Part shown: positions 25,659-34,509 of the stretch, one piece after another | Layout of the letters: each line of letters starts with the position of its first letter | Position numbering within the stretch: position 1 is the stretch's first letter | Source: Pseudomonas brassicacearum subsp. brassicacearum | Lineage (GTDB): Bacteria > Pseudomonadota > Gammaproteobacteria > Pseudomonadales > Pseudomonadaceae | Assembly (NCBI RefSeq): GCF_008801605.1 | Contig: NZ_VZPJ01000007.1 | Location: 247,576-311,575, forward strand | Direction of reading: 5' to 3' | Length of the DNA stretch: 64,000 nt | The notes under the pieces: generated by a model | The model's database searches: none | What the model saw: the letters and a program-made list of their open reading frames with translations, nothing else | What the model was told of the DNA's origin: nothing | Position numbers and translations under genes: made by a program

Positions 25659-26783
25659 ATGTTCGAACTCGATCACGACCTGGCGCAGGACATCGTCGAC
25701 CGGGCGATGGCGATCCTGCCGTACAACGTCAATGTCATGGACAACCAGGGCTTGATCCTCGGCAGCGGCGAGCGCGAGCGGGTCAACACCCGTCACGAGG
25801 GCGCGCAACTGGTCCTGGCTAACGGTCGGGTGGTGGAAATCGACGAGCACACCGCGATGCACCTCAAGGGTGTGCAGCCTGGGATCAACCTGCCGCTGAT
25901 GCTCGATCAACGGCTGATCGGCGTCCTGGGCATCACGGGTGAGCCTGCGCAACTGCGCACTTACGCCGAGCTGGTGCGCATGACCGCCGAGATGTTGGTG
26001 GGACAGCGTAACCAGCAGGCCGAGCAGCAATGGCGCCGCCAGCGGTGTGATGACTTGCTGGCGCTGCTGTTGGGCGATGCGGGGGATTCGCCGCGATTGT
26101 TGGACGAAGCCCGGCAAATGGGCCTCAAGCCGCAATTGTCGCGGGTGCCGTATCTGTTCGAACTGGGCCTGGAACATGGGCCCGGGCAGACCGTCGAGAC
26201 GTTGAGCGCGTGGTTGATGTCGCGCTACCCGGACAGTTGGTGCCTGACCTCGTCCAAATCTTCCTTGCTCTGGTGCCGGCCGGTCACCGCCTCGGTGGAG
26301 AACGAGCGGTTGCTGGGCAAGCTCGATGGGCTGGGCTGGAACATCCTGCGGATCGCAGTGGGCGGGCAGGCTGAAGGGTTGGCGGGCTTGCGGCGTTGCT
26401 ATCGGCGGGTGGCTGATCTGCTGGCCTATGGGCGTGATGTGTTGCCGCAATCGCGCCTGCTGGCCCTCAACCGCTATCGCCTGCCGGTGCTGCTCTGGCG
26501 CCATCGCAGCGACGATGCCCTGGACGAACTGCTGACCCCGTTGCGCAAGGTCATCGCCAAGGACAGCAACGGCCAACTGCTCGCCACCCTGCGCAGTTGG
26601 TGCGAGCACGACGGCCAGAGCCAGGCCTGCGCCGACGCCCTGGGCATCCACCGCAACAGCCTGCGCTACCGCATGGAACGCATCGCCGAACTCAGCGGCG
26701 TGGACCCGTTGCGCCTGGACGGGATGCTGGCGTTGTACCTGGGGGTGCAGCTATTGCCGCAGACCGCCGATACACCCACATAA
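25659..26783 (+). CDS. cdaR: Sugar-diacid utilisation regulator CdaR
   Basis: 374 residues. An N-terminal diacid-recognition domain (DHDLAQDIVDRAMAILPYNV, then NVMDNQGLILGSGERERVNT) is followed by a GAF-like middle part. The C-terminal PucR-type HTH contains ADALGIHRNSLRYRMERIAE. In E. coli, CdaR activates glucarate, galactarate and glycerate genes. Here it is divergent from an MFS porter and followed by glycerate kinase, the same functional grouping. ATG at 25659 follows AAGGAA; the longer frame covers the divergent promoter. Confidence 0.92.
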   Translation: MFELDHDLAQDIVDRAMAILPYNVNVMDNQGLILGSGERERVNTRHEGAQLVLANGRVVEIDEHTAMHLKGVQPGINLPLMLDQRLIGVLGITGEPAQLRTYAELVRMTAEMLVGQRNQQAEQQWRRQRCDDLLALLLGDAGDSPRLLDEARQMGLKPQLSRVPYLFELGLEHGPGQTVETLSAWLMSRYPDSWCLTSSKSSLLWCRPVTASVENERLLGKLDGLGWNILRIAVGGQAEGLAGLRRCYRRVADLLAYGRDVLPQSRLLALNRYRLPVLLWRHRSDDALDELLTPLRKVIAKDSNGQLLATLRSWCEHDGQSQACADALGIHRNSLRYRMERIAELSGVDPLRLDGMLALYLGVQLLPQTADTPT

Positions 26784-26785
26784 CC

Positions 26786-26813
26786 CTGTGGGAGCGAGCC
26801 TGCTCGCGATGAG
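26786..26813. repeat. Single REP element
   Basis: One copy of TGTGGGAGCGAGCCTGCTCG just after the cdaR stop, with no inverted partner nearby. Confidence 0.85.
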
Positions 26814-26955
26814 GCCGGCAGCTTCAACCTGAATCTTCCTGGAAAACCGGTATTTGTGAATTTGAACAATAATACCCGGTGTCTTTTGTGCAGCGGACCG
26901 GCGTCACGGCTGTGGTCAGCTGGCAGCATGCTGTGCATCGGAACCGGAGAATAAT

Positions 26956-28092
26956 ATGAAAATAGTCATCGCCCCCGACTCGTTCAAGGACAGCCTCAGC
27001 GCCCAGGGCGTCGCCGATGCCATCGCCCAGGGGCTGGCCGAGGTCTGGCCGGATGCGCAGTTGATCAAATGCCCGATGGCCGACGGCGGGGAGGGGACGG
27101 TGGAGTCGGTGTTGGCGGCCTGCAACGGTGAGTGGCGCCACACCCGGGTTCGTGGTCCGTTGGGTGTTGCCGTCGAGGCGCGCTGGGGCTGGTTGGCCGA
27201 GAGTCGCACCGCAATCATTGAAATGGCCGAGGCCAGTGGTTTGCAACTGGTGCCGCCGGGGCAACGCGATGCCTGTTCCAGCAGCACCTACGGCACCGGC
27301 GAGCTGATTCGCGCAGCCCTCGATGAAGGCGCCGGGCGGGTGATCCTGGCGATCGGTGGCAGTGCCACCAACGACGCCGGAGCCGGTGCGATGCAGGCTC
27401 TGGGCGTGGTGTTGCTGGATGACCAGGGCCGTCCCCTTCCTCCCGGCGGCCTGGCCTTGGCGAACCTGGCGCGTATCGACCTGAGCGATCTGGACCCACG
27501 CCTGGCCCGGGTCAGCTTCGAGATCGCCGCCGATGTCGATAACCCGCTTTGCGGCCCCCATGGCGCGTCCGTGGTTTTTGGTCCGCAGAAGGGCGCCTCG
27601 GCTTCTCAAGTGCAGGCGCTGGACCGGGCCCTGGGGCATTTCGCCGAACATTGCGCGCGGGCGTTGAAAAAGGATGTGCGCGACGAGCCGGGCAGTGGCG
27701 CAGCCGGCGGCCTGGGGTTCGCGGCCAAGGCGTTCCTGGGGGCGCAGTTTCGTACCGGCGTGGACGTCGTAGCCCAGTTGACCGGGCTTGCCGAGGTGGT
27801 CAACGGCGCCGACCTGGTGATCACCGGCGAAGGCCGTTTCGACGCCCAGACCCTGCGCGGCAAGACCCCCTTCGGCGTGGCCCGCATCGCCCGCCAGCAC
27901 GGCGTACCGGTGGTGGTCATTGCCGGCACGCTGGGGGAGGGCTACCAAGCGCTGTATGAACACGGCATCGACGCCGCCTTCGCCCTGGCCAGCGGGCCGA
28001 TGACCTTGCAGCAAGCCTGCACCGACGCCCCGCGCCTGCTGAGCGAGCGTGCCCGGGACATTGCACGGCTTTGGCGGGTGGCGGCGCGGTAG
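26956..28092 (+). CDS. garK: Glycerate kinase (GarK/GlxK type)
   Basis: 378 residues, the family length. It phosphorylates D-glycerate to 2-phosphoglycerate. Signatures are IAPDSFKDSLSAQGVADAI, CPMADGGEGTVESVL, IGGSATNDAGAGAMQALG and NGADLVITGEGRFDAQT. It follows cdaR after a 172-bp gap holding a REP, so it may have its own promoter. With the MFS porter and CdaR it points to uptake and use of glycerate or an aldarate that yields it. Whether the orthologue should be named garK or glxK is open. Confidence 0.92.
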   Translation: MKIVIAPDSFKDSLSAQGVADAIAQGLAEVWPDAQLIKCPMADGGEGTVESVLAACNGEWRHTRVRGPLGVAVEARWGWLAESRTAIIEMAEASGLQLVPPGQRDACSSSTYGTGELIRAALDEGAGRVILAIGGSATNDAGAGAMQALGVVLLDDQGRPLPPGGLALANLARIDLSDLDPRLARVSFEIAADVDNPLCGPHGASVVFGPQKGASASQVQALDRALGHFAEHCARALKKDVRDEPGSGAAGGLGFAAKAFLGAQFRTGVDVVAQLTGLAEVVNGADLVITGEGRFDAQTLRGKTPFGVARIARQHGVPVVVIAGTLGEGYQALYEHGIDAAFALASGPMTLQQACTDAPRLLSERARDIARLWRVAAR

Positions 28093-28134
28093 ACCCAACG
28101 GACGCGTGGACCTGTAGTAGCCATGTAGGAGGCC

Positions 28135-28234
28135 TGTAGGAGCTGTCGAGTGCAACGAGGCTGCGATCTTGTTTCAGGCAGTCGAGTCAAAAGTGAAAGA
28201 TCAAAAGATCGCAGGCTTCGCCAGCCCCTGCAGG
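28135..28234. repeat. Second-class REP pair (TGTAGGAGCTG type)
   Basis: TGTAGGAGCTGTCGAGTGCA ... GGCTGCGATCTT is followed about 30 bases later by an inverted, diverged copy AAGATCGCAGGCTTCGCCAG ... CCTGCAGG. This family is distinct in sequence from the GTGGGAGC class elsewhere in the window. The rest of the 272-bp gap is the presumed promoter of the chemoreceptor gene. Confidence 0.8.
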
Positions 28235-28364
28235 AAATATTTTTTTACATAACCCTGCACAAACCCTAAAGCCCAGCCGATAACGGGTTAAGCGTATACC
28301 CCCATAACTCCAATCAGTGCGCTTGCCGGCATGGATGCTCGACCCAACATTTCGAGGTCTTTCC

Positions 28365-29990
28365 ATGTCCCTACGCAGCCTGAATATCGCCCCCCGAGCC
28401 TTTCTCGGCTTCACCGTCATTGCCTTGCTCGTCGTTGTGCTCGGCGTGTTTGCCGGTAGTCGCATGTCGATCATCCGCCAGGCCTCGCTGGACATGGAGC
28501 AGAATCAACTGCCCAGTGTCGGCTACCTGGGCAATGTGATGGAAAACGTGCTGCGCATGCGCATCCTCTCGTTTCGCATCTTGGTCAACCGGGACCCGGC
28601 CAGCCTGAAAGAGGCCGAGACCCGCATCAACGTGCTGGTGGAAAAGCTGCACAAGGCCAATAACAGCTACGCCGCGCTGCCGGCCACTCCGGAAGAGACC
28701 GAGCTGTACAAGGCCTTTTCGGCGACCCTGGAAAAATACCTGCAAGCCCAGCAGGAAATGCTTGAACTGTCGCGACAGGACAAGGCCGACCAGTTGCGCA
28801 GCCTCATCAATACGCGAATCAAGGAAGGTACCGACCTGATGGGCGAGCAGCTCAACAAGCTCATCGCGATCAACGTGGCCGGCGCCAGCGAAGCATCGGC
28901 CAAGGCCGGTGAAAACTACAGCAGCGCCATCACCGGCATCATCGTTGTCTCGATCATTGCCGCACTGGCCACTGTCCTGCTGGCCTTGCTGCTGACCCGC
29001 AGCATCGTCGCGCCGCTCAACCGGGCATTGGAGGCGGCCCGGACCATCGCCGGTGGCAACCTGGTCCAGGTCATTGCGGACGATGGCAAGGATGAGCCGG
29101 CGCGTTTGCTTCAAGCCTTGGCCGTGATGCAAGACAGCTTGCGCAAAACCATCGAGCAGATCGCCGGTTCCGCCACCCAATTGGGCGCCGCGGCCGAAGA
29201 ACTGAGTGCAGTCACCCAGGAATCCTCCCGCGGTCTGCAACAGCAGCACAACGAGATCGAACAGGCGGCCACGGCAGTCAACGAAATGACCGCTGCGGTC
29301 GAAGAGGTTGCCCGTAACGCGGTGTCCACCTCCGAAGCCTCGAACCAGTCGACCCAGGCCGCCCAGGAAGGCCGCACGCGTGTGGTCGAAACCGTCGACG
29401 CGATCCAGACCATGACCCACGATGTGCAGGCGACCGCCTCGATGATCGAAGGCCTGGCGGTCCAGGGCCGCGACATCGGCAAGGTGCTGGACGTGATCCG
29501 CGCCATCGCCGAACAGACCAACCTGCTGGCCCTCAACGCCGCCATCGAAGCCGCCCGCGCCGGGGAGGCCGGACGCGGTTTCGCGGTGGTGGCCGACGAA
29601 GTCCGGGCCCTGGCCCATCGCACTGCGCAATCGACCCAGGAAATCGAAAAAATGGTCGCCGGCATCCAGAACGGCACCGGCCAGGCCGTGCAGTCGATGC
29701 AGCAAAGCAACCAGCGTACCCAAAGCACTCTGGAAATGGCCCGCGCCGCCGGAGTGGCCCTGGAGCAGATCACTCAGTCGATCCATCAGATCAACGAACG
29801 CAACCTGGTCATCGCCAGTGCGTCGGAGGAGCAGGCCCAGGTGTCCCGTGAGGTGGACCGCAACCTGGTGAACATTCGCGACCTGGCGACTCAATCGGCC
29901 AGCGGTGCGAAACAGACCAGCGACGCGACCCACGAACTGTCGCGCCTGGCGGTGGGGTTGAATGCGATGGTGGCGCGGTTTGTGATTTGA
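28365..29990 (+). CDS. Methyl-accepting chemotaxis protein
   Basis: 541 residues, a common size for Pseudomonas chemoreceptors. Membrane segment 1 (about 12-32) and segment 2 (about 188-212) enclose a four-helix-bundle ligand domain (4HB type, no cache motifs seen). HAMP and a cytoplasmic signalling domain follow, with the hairpin tip VIRAIAEQTNLLALNAAIEA. The ligand is unknown. ATG at 28365 is chosen because it begins the N-terminal helix and follows CGAGG; an upstream in-frame ATG at 28317 lacks a ribosome site. Confidence 0.94.
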   Translation: MSLRSLNIAPRAFLGFTVIALLVVVLGVFAGSRMSIIRQASLDMEQNQLPSVGYLGNVMENVLRMRILSFRILVNRDPASLKEAETRINVLVEKLHKANNSYAALPATPEETELYKAFSATLEKYLQAQQEMLELSRQDKADQLRSLINTRIKEGTDLMGEQLNKLIAINVAGASEASAKAGENYSSAITGIIVVSIIAALATVLLALLLTRSIVAPLNRALEAARTIAGGNLVQVIADDGKDEPARLLQALAVMQDSLRKTIEQIAGSATQLGAAAEELSAVTQESSRGLQQQHNEIEQAATAVNEMTAAVEEVARNAVSTSEASNQSTQAAQEGRTRVVETVDAIQTMTHDVQATASMIEGLAVQGRDIGKVLDVIRAIAEQTNLLALNAAIEAARAGEAGRGFAVVADEVRALAHRTAQSTQEIEKMVAGIQNGTGQAVQSMQQSNQRTQSTLEMARAAGVALEQITQSIHQINERNLVIASASEEQAQVSREVDRNLVNIRDLATQSASGAKQTSDATHELSRLAVGLNAMVARFVI

Positions 29991-30031
29991 GATAGGGTTG
30001 AGGCTGGATATCGCGCAATCAGGAGAGATAC

Positions 30032-31216
30032 ATGCGCTTCTCAGTCTTGACCCAACGCATCACCGGCGATGGTGCCGCCGCCTGGCAGATTCACGACCGG
30101 GCGCTGGCCATGCGCGAACAGGGCATGGATGTGTTGTTGCTGTCGGTGGGCGACCCGGATTTTGACACACCGCGCGCCATCGTCGAGGCCGCTGTCACCA
30201 GCTTGCGGGCCGGCGACACTCACTACTCGGATACTCGTGGCCTGCACTCCCTGCGGGCCAGCATTGCCCGACGCCATCAAGCACGTAGCGGCCAACCGGT
30301 AGGCGCCGGGCATGTCACGGTGCTGCCCGGAGCGCAATGTGCTGTCTACGCGGTCGCGCAATGCCTGCTTGACCCTGGCGACGAAGTGATCGTCGCCGAA
30401 CCCATGTACGTCACCTACGAAGCGGTGTTCGGCGCCTGCGGGGCGAAAGTGGTGCCGGTGCCGGTGAGCCCGGAAAACGCTTTCCGGGTCCAACCGGCCG
30501 ACGTCGCTCGGCTGATCACCCCGCGCACCCGCGCCATGCTGCTCAACAGCCCCAACAATCCCTCCGGCGCCAGCCTGCCACTGCCGACCTGGCAAGCACT
30601 GGCGCACCTGTGCATCGACCATGACCTGTGGCTGATCAGCGACGAGGTCTACAGTGACTTGCTGTACGAAGGCGAACACATCAGCCCGGCCGGACTGCCG
30701 GGCATGGCCGAACGCACGGTCACAATTAACAGCTTGTCCAAATCCCACGCCATGACCGGTTGGCGCGTCGGCTGGGCCATCGGCCCCGAAATTCTCGCTG
30801 GACATTTGGCGAACCTGTCGCTGTGCATGTTGTTCGGCTTGCCGGATTTCGTCCAGCGCGCCGCCCAGGTTGCGCTGGAGCAGGATTTGCCTGAAGTGAC
30901 GCGGATGCGCGAGGAATATCGCCAACGCCGGGACCTGGTGTGTGCCTTGCTTGACGACTGCCCGGGTCTCAAACCCGTGCGGCCCGATGGCGGCATGTTC
31001 GTGATGATCGATGTGCGCCAGACCGGCCTGGCGGCCCAGGTGTTTGCCGAGCGGCTGCTGGACGGATATGGCGTGTCGGTGCTGGCGGGGGAGGCGTTTG
31101 GGCCGAGTGCGGCGGGGCATATTCGGGTTGGGTTGGTGGTGGGACGGGGAGAGCTGGCTATCGCCTGTGGACGAATTGCAGATTGCGCCGCGCAATTAGT
31201 AAACCCGCCTACCTGA
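30032..31216 (+). CDS. aruH: PLP aminotransferase, AruH-like (arginine:pyruvate transaminase)
   Basis: 394 residues of fold-type I aminotransferase. The PLP lysine is in NSLSKSHAMTGWRVGW. The substrate-side segments MRFSVLTQRITGDGAAAWQI and VILSVGDPDFDTP-like motifs closely resemble P. aeruginosa AruH as I recall it, the first enzyme of the arginine transaminase pathway. The partner aruI (2-ketoarginine decarboxylase) is not adjacent. AGGAGA precedes the ATG. If not AruH, it is a general class I/II aminotransferase. Confidence 0.82.
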   Translation: MRFSVLTQRITGDGAAAWQIHDRALAMREQGMDVLLLSVGDPDFDTPRAIVEAAVTSLRAGDTHYSDTRGLHSLRASIARRHQARSGQPVGAGHVTVLPGAQCAVYAVAQCLLDPGDEVIVAEPMYVTYEAVFGACGAKVVPVPVSPENAFRVQPADVARLITPRTRAMLLNSPNNPSGASLPLPTWQALAHLCIDHDLWLISDEVYSDLLYEGEHISPAGLPGMAERTVTINSLSKSHAMTGWRVGWAIGPEILAGHLANLSLCMLFGLPDFVQRAAQVALEQDLPEVTRMREEYRQRRDLVCALLDDCPGLKPVRPDGGMFVMIDVRQTGLAAQVFAERLLDGYGVSVLAGEAFGPSAAGHIRVGLVVGRGELAIACGRIADCAAQLVNPPT

Positions 31217-31374
31217 CAACTAAGTAAGCGCAAATCCCCTTCTGAGCCCATTTGTAATGGGGGAAGGCACTCGTCTGCAGTGAGAGGGGGGCGCCCCCCT
31301 CGTTATCTGTTTGATCCCTCTATCCGTTTGTCCAAGCCTCGGTTCTTTTCGTTTATCCGATGAACGGCGTTGCT

Positions 31375-31394
31375 ACCTGTCAGATCTGACAGTT
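31375..31394 (+). promoter_or_regulatory. lux-type box (LuxR-family quorum-sensing operator)
   Basis: ACCTGTCAGATCTGACAGTT contains a perfect 16-bp palindrome and fits the CT-N12-AG las/rhl-type box of pseudomonads. It overlaps a possible -35 (TTGGAA at 31393) with a weak -10 about 17 bases downstream (CTAAAT at 31416), the arrangement of class II LuxR activation. It lies 80 bp upstream of the start of the first Ig-like gene. No luxR or luxI gene is in the window. Confidence 0.7.
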
Positions 31395-31473
31395 GGAAAT
31401 TATCATCATCCCGCGCTAAATGCCCTTACGGACTGGGGAAATTTCGATTGAAGTCTTTGATAGGGTGATCGCG

Positions 31474-32280
31474 ATGGCTTCGCAAGAAGAAAGTCGGGAA
31501 CAGAGTACGAATAGCGAAGTTCAGGCGAAACCCCTCTCGGTGGAAGGCATAAATGATAATGATCTGGAAGGTCATGTGCCTCGCGAAATATTGCAGCGGG
31601 GGACACGAATTGTTATCCCGTATTGGATTGATCCGCGTCCCAATGATGAACTCTGGATCACCTGGCTTCAAGATGGGCTGGAAAGTCGGCTTTATACCAT
31701 GTTTTATCCAGTGCCCCTGACGGTGAATTTTTTATATTTCGACTTGACGCCTCAACATTTAGCCAAGGATGGTGTGGCGTATGTTTATTACAAGGTATGG
31801 AAGGGGGCAGGTGGCAATGATGATCCATCCCCTCCCAGACAACTCACCATCAATCACACACCGCTCATAATATTAGCCGCGCCAACATTTCCACACGCGA
31901 CTCTTTGGGGGTATTTGAATAACAATACCGTTCCGCCGTTAACGAGTGGCGCTACGATTGCTGTACCGAGTTTGGCCAATATCGCCGTGCCAGGGGATCG
32001 GGTAAAAGTTCAATGGCAAGGCTATTCGAGCTTGAATGGCAGCGGACCGCCAGTGACGGAGACATACGGCGTCTGGGAACGAACACTTCAAGCCCCAGAC
32101 ATATCAGCTGGTTTTGATTTGGTGGTTCCGTTTCAGCCCAATATCAGGCCGCTGATTGATAACGATTCTGCAGTGGTGGTGTATCAACTATTTCAAGGGG
32201 GAAAGCTCGTTGCCGAGTCAAATAAAGGGTTGGTGAGAATAGACAGAGTGACACCCGGTGAAAGTAATCCCTCAGCATGA
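31474..32280 (+). CDS. Ig-like-module protein of unknown function, first gene of an AT-rich operon
   Basis: 268 residues, not recognised beyond its module pattern. The C-terminal half contains a beta-sandwich-like unit: VPGDRVKVQWQGYSS, then FDLVVPF, then NDSAVVVYQLFQGGKLVAES. The N-terminal part (VPREILQRGTRIVIPYW) looks like a related unit. No signal peptide or membrane segment. Start at 31474 is chosen for AGGGTGATCGCG upstream; an in-frame ATG at 31420 has no ribosome site. The region is AT-rich (23 of 60 bases G or C at 31681-31740). The stop overlaps an ATG by ATGA, linking it to the next gene, and a lux-type box lies upstream. Confidence 0.7.
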   Translation: MASQEESREQSTNSEVQAKPLSVEGINDNDLEGHVPREILQRGTRIVIPYWIDPRPNDELWITWLQDGLESRLYTMFYPVPLTVNFLYFDLTPQHLAKDGVAYVYYKVWKGAGGNDDPSPPRQLTINHTPLIILAAPTFPHATLWGYLNNNTVPPLTSGATIAVPSLANIAVPGDRVKVQWQGYSSLNGSGPPVTETYGVWERTLQAPDISAGFDLVVPFQPNIRPLIDNDSAVVVYQLFQGGKLVAESNKGLVRIDRVTPGESNPSA

Positions 32281-32300
32281 ATGTAATTGGAGAGACAACC

Positions 32301-34298
32301 ATGGCTATCAAAATTGTTCCCCCAAAAACTCGTCCTGTGTCCACGCAATCCGGAGTGCTGGACCTAGATTTGGATATTGACAAGTTGGCGGACGAGTCAA
32401 TCTCAATTGCTGTTCTGGAGTCCGGTGAAATTATTGCAAATATGGAGCGGCCTGTACCGACGGAAGAGGGGGAGGACGACGAGGTTGACATACATTATGC
32501 ACGGGTAGGAGAAGCGTTAGGCGACGCTAAAAATACTGTACTACTTGGCGCGATCGTTGACCGACCTGCTGGCGTCATACCTATTCCTCTTCCAGCGGCT
32601 GACTTTATTGAAGACGCCCAACCCGCAACGCCCACCCGTTGGCAGGTCCAGTTGATTTTTTTTAAGGACGGTGCAGGCAACTATGACTTCACCAATATTG
32701 TAGAATTCAACATAGACCGAACGGCACCGTTTGAAGTCAAGTATCCATCACGTAAAAAAAATCCGCCTGCGCCTACCCCGGCCTTTACCAATGCGCCCGT
32801 GGATCCCTTGAGAACGGTGGACGAAGCCTGGCTGGCCGCCAACACGGAACTGCAATTTACGGTTGACGTGACCTATCCACTACGTCGTCTCGACGATGTG
32901 CTGGAGGTGCATTTTGCCACCGGCGGTACGGATATTGAGGTCTACAACGCGACAGTTCCCGCAACGGGTGTGTTTACGGTGGCGAGCAGTGTCTTGCGAG
33001 GGTTGCCGAATGGGCGCATCAACATCCATTATTTTTGGACGGACCTTCCTGGAAATAGAAGCGCAAGCTCATTGCCCTCCGCGCTGTTGACGCTGGGGCT
33101 TGCGCTGGATCCGGTCCTGAACAAGCATCCTTTAGTCCCGGTCACTGATCCGAATGGGACGACAACCTTATACCTCGATGATTTTTCCGGCGGCGGGGTG
33201 TTGGGCATTGTCGAGCGTTTGCCCATCGATAATGCTGAGCCAGGCGACCAGATAACGTTTTACGTCGAAGAGGCAAATGACCCAACTAATTTCAAGGCGT
33301 TTGGCCCCCAACCTCTTGCCGATGTGGATTTGAACTTTACGCTTCCTTATGACGTTGGGCTAAAGGGTATTTTTGGCGCGTCAACAGATGCCTTGGAAGT
33401 CAAAGCCTATTTTGAACTGGAGCGCGGTGCAGCAGCGCCATTTCCTTCCCCTCCATTGTTTTTCTGGATGGATCTGTATCCGCCAGGAGGGCTATATCCA
33501 GAGTTGCCGGATCTGACCAATCCCGCATTTGCTTTGCCTGTAGTAACGGGGCAGTCGCTGACAACTAACGAGTTGCTGCCAGGCGATCGCGATAAGGCGG
33601 GTAAATTCAAAGTTGTGCTCCCCCTCACGCATCCACCGATTTCTTCGGCGGAGACGGTTAAATGTTATGTGAATAATCTGTTGGTGGGCGATTATTCACC
33701 CTTTAGTAACGCGATTGAATTCGAGGTGCCTATTGCGGCGAATGCCATAGCCGCGCTTCCGACGCCCAGCGTGCTTGCGCACTGGACACGACAAAAAACC
33801 GGGATCGACAAGAACGTAATCAAATCTGAATCCCAGACGGTCATTGTCCGAGGCAGAAGAATTGATCTGCCAGAGCCAACTATCAGAATTCGCAACCCTG
33901 CCACCAAGGATCAAATCGACTGTTTTGCAATGAACGACGCAACTACCAACTGGCGTTTGGCTCTTACTATTCCGAAATCGACCATTCTGCCGCAAGGTTT
34001 AGTCATTACTGCACATTTTGCGGCTTATACGGATGCTGCTGGAGCTAATTTGATCCCCGGTACGGAAGATTCACAGCTCTATACTATCCAAGACGCAACG
34101 ACAGTGGATGTCGCTACTGTCGGAAGTGCTGCGGTGTTCAAAGCAGCACAACCGGTGCTCGGTTCTCGTGCATTTGGTAAGTATTGGTACACTGCCGATA
34201 TTGGTGGTTTACAGACCTCGATACCGGTCATTAAGCCGCTTGATACAATCACCTCCAGCGGCGAGTACTGCGACAGGCTGCCTGTACCTTCACCATGA
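32301..34298 (+). CDS. Large multi-module Ig-like protein of unknown function
   Basis: 665 residues in several beta-rich units of roughly 90-110 residues. Each has a PGD-type turn, an edge strand and a V-P turn, for example EPGDQITFYVEE, ETVKCYVNNLLVGDYSPFS and EFEVPIAANAIA. This is the same unit type as in the preceding gene, so the two are probably paralogous and act together. No signal peptide, membrane helix or catalytic motif was found. The start at 32301 (GGAGAGACAACC upstream) is preferred over 32277, which overlaps the preceding stop. Low GC and irregular codon use suggest transfer. Function unknown. Confidence 0.68.
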   Translation: MAIKIVPPKTRPVSTQSGVLDLDLDIDKLADESISIAVLESGEIIANMERPVPTEEGEDDEVDIHYARVGEALGDAKNTVLLGAIVDRPAGVIPIPLPAADFIEDAQPATPTRWQVQLIFFKDGAGNYDFTNIVEFNIDRTAPFEVKYPSRKKNPPAPTPAFTNAPVDPLRTVDEAWLAANTELQFTVDVTYPLRRLDDVLEVHFATGGTDIEVYNATVPATGVFTVASSVLRGLPNGRINIHYFWTDLPGNRSASSLPSALLTLGLALDPVLNKHPLVPVTDPNGTTTLYLDDFSGGGVLGIVERLPIDNAEPGDQITFYVEEANDPTNFKAFGPQPLADVDLNFTLPYDVGLKGIFGASTDALEVKAYFELERGAAAPFPSPPLFFWMDLYPPGGLYPELPDLTNPAFALPVVTGQSLTTNELLPGDRDKAGKFKVVLPLTHPPISSAETVKCYVNNLLVGDYSPFSNAIEFEVPIAANAIAALPTPSVLAHWTRQKTGIDKNVIKSESQTVIVRGRRIDLPEPTIRIRNPATKDQIDCFAMNDATTNWRLALTIPKSTILPQGLVITAHFAAYTDAAGANLIPGTEDSQLYTIQDATTVDVATVGSAAVFKAAQPVLGSRAFGKYWYTADIGGLQTSIPVIKPLDTITSSGEYCDRLPVPSP

Positions 34299-34302
34299 AG
34301 TA

Positions 34303-34337
34303 AGTATCGCGAGAGGGGCTGACCCTCTCGCGATACT
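34303..34337 (+). terminator. Strong hairpin after the Ig-like operon
   Basis: Perfect 15-bp inverted repeat AGTATCGCGAGAGGG with complement and a five-base loop (GCTGA), five bases after the stop. The following tract (GTTTGG) is T-poor, so it may be a terminator or a 3' RNA-stabilising hairpin. Confidence 0.75.
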
Positions 34338-34509
34338 GTTTGGCTGCTGTCTATGAGTTGTATGTTTCAGAGATTAAGGGATTTTTCCTACTTTTGGTGA
34401 AGAGATTTCCGACATCTTTCGTTTGGATTGCTGTTTAGTCTTGCGAACGTTTTTTTCGATGACTTCTCTGCTTGAAGAGAGGTTGTTAAATTGATTATGC
34501 GGAGTCCCC

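Noticed and set aside
28371..29933. 520-codon frame antisense to the chemoreceptor gene
   Set aside because: Low-complexity G/H/D-rich translation, mirror of the coiled-coil coding sequence.
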